From assembly GCA_036003705.1 (NCBI GenBank), contig DASYSE010000073.1, positions 1-22,978 of the forward strand: a stretch of DNA of 22,978 nucleotides, read 5' to 3'. The stretch is from CALGFH01 sp036003705 (GTDB lineage Bacteria > Actinomycetota > CALGFH01). Shown piece by piece: positions 15,235 to 22,633 of this stretch (positions are counted from its first letter, which is position 1; each line of letters opens with the position of its first letter). A program made the translations under genes and the position numbers. The notes beneath the pieces were generated by a model. That model was not told the origin of the DNA and ran no database searches. It worked only from the letters and a program-made list of their open reading frames with translations.

Positions 15235-16062
15235 CTATCGGGTGGAGCCTTCGACGCCCAGCATCGCTTCCCGTCCGGTCGGGCGAGCAGGCGCTCCAGG
15301 CGCGGCGGCGGCATGCCGGCCGCGGTCGCCGGCCGGGCGGCGAGGGGGACGCTTGGTGCCGGTGGCCAGTTTGGCCCTGGTCTCCCTGACCGCCACCGCC
15401 GGCAGGCGGTCGGCGTGCCGGTCGACGAACTCGGCCACCTCGGTGGGGCAGGGCTCCAGCCAGCTGCGCAGGACCCAGGAGCTGGCCTTGGGCAGGGCGG
15501 CCTCCCGGTCGCCGGCGAGGCCGAGCAGCAGGCGGGCGACCCGCGGCCAGTGGCCGGCGCCGCCGCCGGCCCGGGCAAGGCGCGTGCAGGCGACCAGCGC
15601 GGCCCGGCGGGCCCACGGGTGGGGGTCGCCGGCCATCGCTTCCAGCTCGCCGAGCCGGGCGTCGGGGTCGAGCGCGACCAGGGGGCCGAGCACGTTCATG
15701 CCGAGCTGGTCGGTGGTCTCCCAGTTGTCCAGCAGCGCCGTCCAGTCGCGCACCCGGGGTGGCTGGGTGGCGGCCAGCGCCTCCCGGTGCCCGCCGAGCA
15801 GGAAGCAGGCGACCAGCTGCTCCTCGCGGATGCCGGCGTGCCACAGCCGGTCGGCCAGCGCCGCGACCTGCGCCGGGGAGGCGTCGCGGTGGGCCCGCAG
15901 CCAGTCCTTGGCGGTGCGGCGCAGGTGGCCGACCGCTGCCCCGTAGAAGGGCCGGCTGGTCTTGATGCTCGGCACGACGGTCGGCTCCGGGGCCAGCGCC
16001 CGCAGGGCGGCGGTGACGGCGGCCGCCTCGGCGGCGACGTCCAGGTCCACGCGCCGGGCCAT
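15235..16062 (-). CDS. AlkD-like DNA alkylation repair protein (HEAT-repeat glycosylase)
   Basis: A 275-residue protein of the AlkC/AlkD superfamily, which excises alkylated bases such as 3- and 7-methylpurines using a HEAT-repeat scaffold. Family landmarks are visible: PFYGAAVGHLRRTAKDW (38-54), LDNWETTDQLG (W114 and D118, matching the aromatic and catalytic Asp of AlkD), RRAAL (152-156) and KASSWVLRSW (W196). ATG 16062 shares one base with the stop of the mannosyltransferase gene (TGATG). The last 43 residues are a basic, Ala/Pro-rich tail. The gene is 14 bases upstream of the cyclic-nucleotide-binding gene. DNA repair in a lipoprotein/mannosylation operon is unexpected. Activity is inferred from the retained Trp/Asp/Arg positions. 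Confidence 0.85.
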   Translation of the reverse strand: MARRVDLDVAAEAAAVTAALRALAPEPTVVPSIKTSRPFYGAAVGHLRRTAKDWLRAHRDASPAQVAALADRLWHAGIREEQLVACFLLGGHREALAATQPPRVRDWTALLDNWETTDQLGMNVLGPLVALDPDARLGELEAMAGDPHPWARRAALVACTRLARAGGGAGHWPRVARLLLGLAGDREAALPKASSWVLRSWLEPCPTEVAEFVDRHADRLPAVAVRETRAKLATGTKRPPRRPAGDRGRHAAAAPGAPARPTGREAMLGVEGSTR

Positions 16063-16814
16063 CAGCCGGCCGAGCCGGCGACGCTCCGCGGATGGCGCCG
16101 CCTGGCCCGCCGCCGCCCTCCGGTCAGGGCCCACTGGGTGACCCGCAGCAGCGCCTCGGCCACGATCTGCTTGCTCATCTTCGACACCCCGGAGGCCCGC
16201 TCGGTGAAGGTGATCGGCACCTCCACCACCTGGAACCCCTCCTGCCAGGTCCGATGGGCCATCTCGATCTGGAAGCAGTAGCCGTTGGACCGCACCGCCT
16301 CCACCGGCAGCGCCTCCAGCACCTCCCGCCGGTAGGCCCGGTAGCCGGCGGTGCAGTCGCGCACCGGCACCCGCAGGGCCAGCCGCACGTAGGCGTTGCC
16401 CCCCCGCGAGATCGCCTCCCGCAGCCGGCTCCAGTTGACCGTCCGCCCCCCCGGCACATACCGGGAGCCGATCACCAGATCGGCGCTGTGCAGCCCGTCC
16501 AGCAACGCCGGCAGCCGGTCCGGTGGATGCGACAGGTCGGCGTCCATCTCGACCAGCGCGTCGTACCCGCGCTCCAGCCCCCAGGCAAACCCGGTCCGAT
16601 ACGCCGTCCCGAGGCCCTGCTTGCCCGACCGCTCCATCAGCTGGATCCGTGGTTCCCCATCCCCCCTGGCCTCCACCAGCTTGGCCGTGCCGTCCGGGCT
16701 GCCATCGTCCACCACCAGCACATCCACCCGCGGGTCGGCGGCCAGCACCCGGTCAAGCACCTCGACCACCGACTCCGCCTCGTTGAAGGTCGGGATGACG
16801 ACCAGCGCCTTCAC
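16062..16814 (-). CDS. ppm1: Polyprenol monophosphomannose synthase (GT2 family)
   Basis: A 250-residue GT2 glycosyltransferase of the dolichol-phosphate-mannose synthase type. Motifs are VVIPTFNEAESV at the start, DDGSPDGT (D36, D37), EMDADLSHPP with the metal-binding DAD (91-93), and the GTAYRTGFAWGL and DCTAGYRAYRREVL blocks. It lacks C-terminal membrane helices and would act at the inner leaflet, moving mannose from GDP-mannose to polyprenyl phosphate for lipoglycan and protein mannosylation. GTG 16814 overlaps the lnt stop (GTGA), with GGGGGAG a few bases upstream. In mycobacteria this enzyme is fused to Lnt, and here the genes are separate but coupled. Glucose rather than mannose specificity cannot be excluded. 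Confidence 0.92.
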   Translation of the reverse strand: MKALVVIPTFNEAESVVEVLDRVLAADPRVDVLVVDDGSPDGTAKLVEARGDGEPRIQLMERSGKQGLGTAYRTGFAWGLERGYDALVEMDADLSHPPDRLPALLDGLHSADLVIGSRYVPGGRTVNWSRLREAISRGGNAYVRLALRVPVRDCTAGYRAYRREVLEALPVEAVRSNGYCFQIEMAHRTWQEGFQVVEVPITFTERASGVSKMSKQIVAEALLRVTQWALTGGRRRARRRHPRSVAGSAG

Positions 16815-18565
16815 GAGCTCCCCCCCACCGGCGGAACCATGTCCTCCCGATCGGGCACGGGTTGCGCGTTGGGAGCGTGCCGGGGCCGTCGGTCGACCGG
16901 CCCGTGTTCCCGGAACGAGGCCGACGGCCCCGGCCGGCCCGCCCCGCCAGGCCGCCGGCGCAACCCGGCCAACGCCATCCCCCCCACAGCCACCCCCACC
17001 AGCCCGGCCTCGATACCCCGCCCATACCGCACATACAGCGTCCGCCCGTCCCGCGGCGAGACCCCCGCCCGCAGGACCGTCTCCTGGTACAGCCCGGTCT
17101 CCTGCCTGATCGCCCCCGTCGGCTCGATCACCGCGCTGATCCCGGTCACCGCCGCCTGGACGATGGTCCGCCCCTCCTCGACCGCCCGGAGCTGCCCGGC
17201 AGCCAGGTGCTGCCGCGGCCCGGCCCCGGTCCCGAACGAGGCGTTGTTGGTCATGATCAGCAGCACCCGGGCGCCGTCGCGGGTGAGCTGGCGGGCGTCG
17301 CCCGGGTAGGCCGACTCCCAGCACATCAAGGTGCCGACCGGGACCCCGTCGATCAGCAGCGGCTCCAGGCGCCGGCCGGGCACCTTGTCATAGGGGACGC
17401 CCTCGCGGGTGGCCGGGATCAGCCGGCCGAGCAGCCCCCCGAACGGCACGAACTCGCCGAAGGGGACCAGCCGGCGCTTCTGGTAGCGGTCGGCGAGCTG
17501 CCCGGCGGGGGTGAACAGCAGGCCCTCGGTGGCGCGGTGGGTGTCGTCGACCCGGGTGGTGGCGCCGAGCAGGATCGGCGCCCTGGCGGCGGCCGCGGCC
17601 CGGCCGACCGAGGCCAGCCGGTCGGGGTTGGCCAGCGGGTCGGCGTCGGCGGCCCCCTCGCCCCAGACGACCAGGTCGGGCGGGTCGCCAGGGGTCAGGG
17701 CGACGGTCTCGGTGAGGCGGACATGGTTGGCGAACACGCGTTCGGTGGTCTGGCCCTGCGCGAGCCCATGCCCGCCGCGCAGGCCGCCCTGGACCACGAC
17801 CACGTCCATCGGCGGGCCCGACGGCGCCGGCGCGGCCGGGACGGCCAGCCGCGCCCCCAGCAGCCCGGCGGCCAGCACCGGCAGCCCGACCAGGGCGGCC
17901 CATCTGGCCCAGGCGCCGCTCCGGGGTCCCCCGGACCCCTCCCGCGGGCCGCCGTCTCCGGCGAGGGCGGGGCGGGCCGGCAGGGCGCGCAGCCAGAAGG
18001 CGACGGCCAGGTTGACGGCGACGATGACCGCGGCCAGGCCGAACCCGCCGACGACCCGGGCCAGGGGCAGCAGCGGCCCGGCGTCGTGCTGGCTGATGGC
18101 GAGCAGGCCCCACGGGAAGCCCCCGATCGGGTGCTGGGCGCGGACCAGCTCGAGCACGGCCCAGCAGGCCGGCAGGACCAGCAGCCGCCAGGCACCGAGC
18201 CGTCTGGTCGCCGGGACCAGGGCGAAGAACGCGGCGATGAAGGCGGCCTGGATGGCGCTGAGCGCGCCCCAGGCCAGCCAGGCGACCGCCCCGGTCCAGG
18301 AGAGGAACTGGGCGATCCACAGCAGGTGCAGGCCGAAGAAGGTCAGCCCGGCCAGGTAGCCGAGCGCCGCGGCCTTCGCTGGCCGGGTCGTCTCGACGAC
18401 CAGCAGCAGGGGGACCAGCGCCACCAGGGCGAGCGTCCCGATGTCGGGGGCCGGGAATGCCGCGGCCAGGGCGGCCCCGCTGGCCAGGGCGGCGAGAACC
18501 CCCAGGTCGGTGCGGCGCCATCCCGGCGCCGCACCGAGGCCGCCTTCTACGCGCAGTCGCGACAA
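16811..18565 (-). CDS. lnt: Apolipoprotein N-acyltransferase
   Basis: Integral membrane enzyme that adds the third acyl chain to lipoproteins. The N-terminal half holds about six to seven hydrophobic segments, followed by a nitrilase-like domain with the catalytic triad: Glu in VVWGEGA (E303), Lys in YQKRRLVPFGEF (K363) and Cys in LMCWESAYP (C415). A final membrane helix (GLVGVAVGGMALAGL) precedes a basic tail. The start is uncertain. The frame has no good ATG or GTG after the preceding stop at 18547, so TTG 18565 (584 residues, an 18-base overlap past that stop) is listed. GTG 18625 and an internal CTG are alternatives. It is coupled at its 3' end to the mannosyltransferase gene. Confidence 0.9.
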   Translation of the reverse strand: MSRLRVEGGLGAAPGWRRTDLGVLAALASGAALAAAFPAPDIGTLALVALVPLLLVVETTRPAKAAALGYLAGLTFFGLHLLWIAQFLSWTGAVAWLAWGALSAIQAAFIAAFFALVPATRRLGAWRLLVLPACWAVLELVRAQHPIGGFPWGLLAISQHDAGPLLPLARVVGGFGLAAVIVAVNLAVAFWLRALPARPALAGDGGPREGSGGPRSGAWARWAALVGLPVLAAGLLGARLAVPAAPAPSGPPMDVVVVQGGLRGGHGLAQGQTTERVFANHVRLTETVALTPGDPPDLVVWGEGAADADPLANPDRLASVGRAAAAARAPILLGATTRVDDTHRATEGLLFTPAGQLADRYQKRRLVPFGEFVPFGGLLGRLIPATREGVPYDKVPGRRLEPLLIDGVPVGTLMCWESAYPGDARQLTRDGARVLLIMTNNASFGTGAGPRQHLAAGQLRAVEEGRTIVQAAVTGISAVIEPTGAIRQETGLYQETVLRAGVSPRDGRTLYVRYGRGIEAGLVGVAVGGMALAGLRRRPGGAGRPGPSASFREHGPVDRRPRHAPNAQPVPDREDMVPPVGGSS

Positions 18566-18816
18566 AGCGTTCGCCGGCGGTCGGCGAGCTGGCTGCGGTG
18601 CTTGACCAGGAAGCAGCTCTTGCACACGAACTCATTGTGCTGCACGGGCAGCACCTTGGTGGTGAGCGACTCGCGCGCCTCGTCGCGGCCGGCGGCGAGC
18701 AGCGACTCGTCCTCGTCCTCGTCGTCGGTGATGGTGGGCCGGTCGGCCTTCTTGGCGATCAGTTCTTCGAGGGAGGCCTCGACCTGCCCCTCCTCCTCTT
18801 CTTCTTGGTCGGCCAC
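18547..18816 (-). CDS. DUF4193 family zinc-ribbon protein
   Basis: An 89-residue acidic protein of the actinobacterial DUF4193 family. It has an N-terminal Glu/Asp-rich region including SLEELIAKK, then RESLTTKVLPVQHNEFVC-x2-C-FLVKHRSQLA and a terminal LCRDC. The two Cys pairs form a probable zinc ribbon. GTG 18816 is chosen because AAGGAGA lies 9 bases upstream and the length then matches the family. Extending to 18957 would run through the promoter. The function of the family is not established to my knowledge. It is the first gene of the operon leading to lnt and overlaps it slightly. It is useful as a taxonomic marker for Actinomycetota. Confidence 0.9.
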   Translation of the reverse strand: MADQEEEEEGQVEASLEELIAKKADRPTITDDEDEDESLLAAGRDEARESLTTKVLPVQHNEFVCKSCFLVKHRSQLADRRRTLCRDCA

Positions 18817-18928
18817 AGGATGTGTCTCCTTCTCGTTTCGTGCGTGGCGTTCTGCGGCAACGCTCGCTGGCGGGCGGTTGTTCCCGAGTGCCGCGGGTGT
18901 CACACGCGGCGCGCGCACAGGTCGGCGC

Positions 18929-18957
18929 AGTATGGGATACCGCCAACCGGAACGCAA
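18929..18957 (-). promoter_or_regulatory. Predicted housekeeping promoter of the DUF4193-lnt-ppm1-alkD-cNMP-cyclase operon
   Basis: On the minus strand TTGCGT (18957-18952) and CATACT (18934-18929) are separated by 17 bases, close to the TTGACA/TATAAT consensus for the main sigma factor. Transcription would start near 18922 and give a leader of roughly 105 bases before GTG 18816. It is the only clear gap (169 bases) in the minus-strand series between sbcC and the cyclase gene. Confidence 0.5.
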
Positions 18958-18985
18958 CGAGGCAAGCGACCCGGATTCGGCGCTC

Positions 18986-21370
18986 CTACTCCTGCAAGGC
19001 GGCGGTGGAGGTCCGGTCGGCGCCCATGCGGACCACGATCGCGGCCGGAAGCAGGTCTTTCACCTCGTCGTTGTGGGTGACCAGGAGCACCTGGCGGAAA
19101 CGGCCCTGGAGGCGGGTGAGCGCGTCCAGCATGCGCTCGCGCCGCTCCCGGTCCAGGGCGCCGAGGACCTCGTCGAGCACCAGCAGGCCCAGCTCGCCGG
19201 CGCCCTCGGCGATGACCAGGCTGACCGCGACCCGCAGCGACAGGCTGGCCAGGTCGTTCTCGGAGCCGGAGAAGCGGGACAGCTCGTACTCGGTGCCGGC
19301 GTCGGCGATGCGGATGGCGTAGTCCTCCGGGTCGACCACCAGGTCCTGGTATTCGTGGTCGGTCAGGTCGGCGAACAGGGCCGCCGCCTCCACCGACAGC
19401 CGCCGGCCGAGCCGGCTGACCAGGTGCAGCCGGAACCCGGCGACCAGGTCGGCCAGGCGGTGCAGGTAGGCGGCCTGCTCCTCCAGCCCGGCGACGCGTT
19501 CGTGCTGGCCCCGGGCGGCGTCGAGGGCGGCCTGCCTGGCCTGGGCCAGGCGGCCGGCCCCGGCGAGGGCCTGGGCGGCGGCGCTGTGGGCGCCGTGGGC
19601 GGCGGTGGCCGCCAGCCCGGCCGCCTTCTGCCGCTCCCTGGCCGCGGCCAGCTCGGCGTCGGCCGGGCCGAGGGCGGCGGCCTCGGCGTCGTGGGCCGAC
19701 GCGCGGGCGTCGGCCCGATCGGCGCGGGCCATGGCCTGCTTGGCCAGGCCCCGTTCGACGTCGGCCTGGGCGAGCCGCCGCTCCAGCGCGGCCAGGGCCA
19801 GCGCCGCCTCCTGGCGGGCCTCGGCGGCCTGCTTGGCGGCGGTCCACGCGGCGGGGTCGAAGCCGGGGTCCGGCGCCTGGTCCAGGGCCTGCTGGCGGGC
19901 GGCCACGTCGGCGACGCTCAGCTCGAGGGCGTTGGCGGCCGCCTCGGCCAGGGCGGTCGCCTTGCCCGCCTTGCTCTCGGCCGCCCGGGCCCGCTCCAGC
20001 GTCTCGACCAGGGTGGTGCGGCGCTCGGCCAGGGCCTTGCCGGCGGCGGTGGCGGCCTGCCTGGCCTCCAACGCCCCGTCGTGGGCGGTCTTGGCGGCGG
20101 CCAGCTCGTCGTGGTGGCGGCGCCGGATCTTGGCGTGGGCCGCACCGAGCGGCTGGCCGCAGGTCGGGCAGGGCGCGTCCGGGTCCAGGTCGGCCGCGGC
20201 GGCCCCGGCCTGCCTGGCCGCCGCCAGGCGGGCGGCGGCCGCCCCGGCGGCCTCGCTCAGCTCGGCGTGGCGTTCCCGGGCGACGGCCAGCCGCGCGTCC
20301 AGCTCCCCGACCGCCTGTTCCGCCTCGACCCGGGCGGCGACCAGCTGCCCGGCCCCGGCCGCGTCCCCCTCGGCCTTGCGCAGCGCCCGCTCGCTGGTGC
20401 GGCGGCGGCCGCGGGCCTCCTCCAGGGCGGTCACCAGGTTGGCCCTGGCCGCCGCCTGCTCCCTGGCCAGCTCCAGCGCCTCCAGCGGCGCGGCCGCGTC
20501 GGCCAGCTCGGCGACGCGGGCGGCGGCGGCCTCGATCTCCGGGCCGAGCCGGTCGGCCTCGGACGCCCTGGCCTCGTGGCGCTCGGCCTCCTGGCGGTGC
20601 CCGTCGGCTTCGGCCCTGGCCAGGCCGGCCTTGGCCCGCAGCCCGTCAAGGACCCGTGCCGCCTGCTCGGCAGCCGCGGTCGCCTGCTCGGCGGCGGCCA
20701 GCGCGGCCGCGGCGGCCGCTTCGGCCGCGCTGGCCTCCTGCTCGGCCAGCTCGGCGGCGGCCAGCTCGGCGGCCGCCGCGGCCGCCGCCGCCTCCAGCTC
20801 GGCCAGGTCGGGCAGGCCTGCCCTGGCCGAGCTGGCGGCGGTGCGGGCGTCGCGGGCCTGCTCGCGCACCTTGGTCAGGGCCCGCTCGACCGGGCTGACA
20901 CCGAGCAGGTCGAGGACCAGGCGGCGCCGCTCGCTGGGGATCATGGTCGCGAACGCGGCCAGCTCCTTCTGCTGGGCGCAGACCGAGGCCAGGAAGGCCC
21001 GCTGGTCCATGCCGAGCACCCGGCTCAGATAGGCGTTGGCCTCCCGCACGGACTGGGCGGCCAGCTGCCCGTTCAGGAACACCTCGACCTCGGGGGTGAG
21101 GTTGCGCCCCTTCAGCCGCCGGCGCACGTCATAGGTGTTGCCGTCATGCTCGAACACCAGCTGGGCCCGGACGTCCTCCCCCACCCCGGCCGACCGCAGC
21201 TCCCATTTGTCGGTGCGCGAGTCCCCGTACAGGCAGAAGCGCAGCGCCTCGATGATGGTGGTCTTCCCGCTGCCGTTGCGGCCGTAGATGCCGACCAGGC
21301 CGTCGGGAAACTCCAGGTCGACCGACCGGTAGACGCGGTAGTTGCGCAGGGAGAGGGAACGCAGGTGCAT
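18986..21370 (-). CDS. sbcC: SbcC/Rad50-like SMC-family ATPase
   Basis: A 794-residue Rad50/SbcC ATPase, partner of the SbcD/Mre11 nuclease in DNA-end processing. Walker A GRNGSGKT is at 30-37 after the N-terminal strand-turn typical of RecF/SMC proteins, and a Q-loop is near CAQQKELAAF. A long Ala/Glu-rich coiled coil is split by a zinc hook CPTC (C401, C404). The C-terminal ATPase lobe has the signature FSGSENDLASLSLRVA and Walker B LGLLVLDEVLGALD. It is shorter than the about 1050-residue E. coli SbcC because the coiled coils are short. ATG 21370 is 3 bases after the sbcD stop, with AGGAGG overlapping the end of sbcD. Very high Ala content is due to the coils. Confidence 0.93.
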   Translation of the reverse strand: MHLRSLSLRNYRVYRSVDLEFPDGLVGIYGRNGSGKTTIIEALRFCLYGDSRTDKWELRSAGVGEDVRAQLVFEHDGNTYDVRRRLKGRNLTPEVEVFLNGQLAAQSVREANAYLSRVLGMDQRAFLASVCAQQKELAAFATMIPSERRRLVLDLLGVSPVERALTKVREQARDARTAASSARAGLPDLAELEAAAAAAAAELAAAELAEQEASAAEAAAAAALAAAEQATAAAEQAARVLDGLRAKAGLARAEADGHRQEAERHEARASEADRLGPEIEAAAARVAELADAAAPLEALELAREQAAARANLVTALEEARGRRRTSERALRKAEGDAAGAGQLVAARVEAEQAVGELDARLAVARERHAELSEAAGAAAARLAAARQAGAAAADLDPDAPCPTCGQPLGAAHAKIRRRHHDELAAAKTAHDGALEARQAATAAGKALAERRTTLVETLERARAAESKAGKATALAEAAANALELSVADVAARQQALDQAPDPGFDPAAWTAAKQAAEARQEAALALAALERRLAQADVERGLAKQAMARADRADARASAHDAEAAALGPADAELAAARERQKAAGLAATAAHGAHSAAAQALAGAGRLAQARQAALDAARGQHERVAGLEEQAAYLHRLADLVAGFRLHLVSRLGRRLSVEAAALFADLTDHEYQDLVVDPEDYAIRIADAGTEYELSRFSGSENDLASLSLRVAVSLVIAEGAGELGLLVLDEVLGALDRERRERMLDALTRLQGRFRQVLLVTHNDEVKDLLPAAIVVRMGADRTSTAALQE

Positions 21371-21373
21371 CGG

Positions 21374-22525
21374 CTACCGCGCCTCCTCCTCGACCTGCTG
21401 CAGGAAGGCGCGGCCCATGCCGGCCAGCCGGCCGCGGTCGTAGCCTTCGATGGGGACGCTGGTCAGGTAGCGGTCCCATTCGTCGGCCAGGCTGGTCACC
21501 GGCTGGGCGGCCAGCTGGGCGGCCTGCTCGGCTTCTTCCGCCTCGACCACCACGGTCACCACCAGGGCGCCGGGGAAGGCGTCGGCGACCTGGCGGCGGT
21601 CGAGCAGGCGGCGGATCTCGGGCCGGGCCCGGTTGACGAACAGCCGGACCACGGCCGCCTCGGTCTCCTCGGGTGTGGCCAGCCCGGCGGCGGCCTCGTA
21701 GACCTCGGGGGCGGTCAGGTCGAAGGCGTCCAGCCGGTAGCTGCGCAGGGGCCGCCCGCCGGGGACGGGGTGGTGGCGGACCGTGCCCGAGGCGGTGTCC
21801 AGGCTGAGCAGGCCCTTGACCGGGGGCTCGTCGTGCCGGGGCAGGTCCTTGAAGCTGAAGGTGTCGGTCGAGCCCGGGTACCAGGCGTTGGGGGCGACCT
21901 TGGCGAAGTTGTGGAAGTGGCCGAGCAGGACGCGGTCGAAGCCGGCGTCCAGGGTGGACAGGTCGACCTCGAGCTCGTTGACGTCGCCGTAGGTGTAGCG
22001 GCGGGCCAGGACGGTGACGGCGGCGTGGGTGATGAGGAGATTGAGGTGGTCGGTGGAGCGGGCATGGGCTGCGGATGCGACCTGCTCCTTGAGGGCGAGG
22101 TCGTCGGTGCACTGGGGGACGGCGTGGACCCGCAGCCCTGGCAGCAGGTCGACCGGCTCGTAGCTGCCCCGGTAGACGAACCGGAGCCCGGGGAAGCCGT
22201 CGGCCAGCACCGCGTAGGGCGAGCCCGACTCGCGCAGCCTCGGGGTGTCGTGGTTGCCGGAGATGGCCAAGGTGGGCACGCCCGCCTCGGCAAGGGTGCG
22301 CAGCCCCCTGGCACCTTCCCGGAACGCCCGGTAGGTCGGCCGGGGGGCGTCGAACAGGTCGCCGAGGACCAGCACCGCGTCCGGGTCGAGCCCGATGGCG
22401 GCCTCGACGGCGCGGTGCCAGGCCGCGCTGAAGTCGGCCTCGCGCTGGTTCAGCCCATTCGGGTCGACCGCCTGGTAGTGGGCCCGGCCCAGGTGGGCGT
22501 CCGAGATGGCGACTACTCGAGCCAT
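21374..22525 (-). CDS. sbcD: SbcD/Mre11-like metallophosphoesterase nuclease
   Basis: A 383-residue Mre11/SbcD nuclease. Calcineurin-type metal motifs appear in order: SDAHLG (D9, H11), GDLFD, GNHD, an ITHAA motif and GHFHN. The capping and Rad50-binding region follows, ending in an acidic helix. It would form the exonuclease/endonuclease complex with the downstream SbcC. ATG 22525 has GGTGGTGAG directly upstream. Its stop is 3 bases before the sbcC start. The upstream gene is a HerA-like ATPase, as in archaeal HerA-Mre11-Rad50 clusters. Confidence 0.93.
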   Translation of the reverse strand: MARVVAISDAHLGRAHYQAVDPNGLNQREADFSAAWHRAVEAAIGLDPDAVLVLGDLFDAPRPTYRAFREGARGLRTLAEAGVPTLAISGNHDTPRLRESGSPYAVLADGFPGLRFVYRGSYEPVDLLPGLRVHAVPQCTDDLALKEQVASAAHARSTDHLNLLITHAAVTVLARRYTYGDVNELEVDLSTLDAGFDRVLLGHFHNFAKVAPNAWYPGSTDTFSFKDLPRHDEPPVKGLLSLDTASGTVRHHPVPGGRPLRSYRLDAFDLTAPEVYEAAAGLATPEETEAAVVRLFVNRARPEIRRLLDRRQVADAFPGALVVTVVVEAEEAEQAAQLAAQPVTSLADEWDRYLTSVPIEGYDRGRLAGMGRAFLQQVEEEAR

Positions 22526-22560
22526 CTCACCACCGCCGAACCAGCCGCGGGTCCCCGGTT

Positions 22561-22590
22561 GGTCCGGGGGGCGAACAGCCCTCCCGGACC
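22561..22590 (-). terminator. Strong GC hairpin between herA-like gene and sbcD
   Basis: GGTCCGGGGGGC (22561-22572) pairs with GCCCTCCCGGACC (22578-22590) to give a 12-bp stem with one bulged T and loop GAACA. It lies 44 bases beyond the herA-like stop and 36 bases before sbcD. No U-tract follows, so it may be an attenuator or RNA-stability element instead of a terminator. Confidence 0.4.
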
Positions 22591-22633
22591 CTCCGATCGC
22601 GCCGGCATGCTTGCATCCGGTGCTCGGTGCCCC

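Noticed and set aside
18891..18909. An imperfect inverted repeat (CCGCGGGTGT / CACACGCGG) in the leader of the DUF4193 operon.
   Set aside because: Pairing needs a bulge and is short. Such matches are frequent by chance at this GC content.
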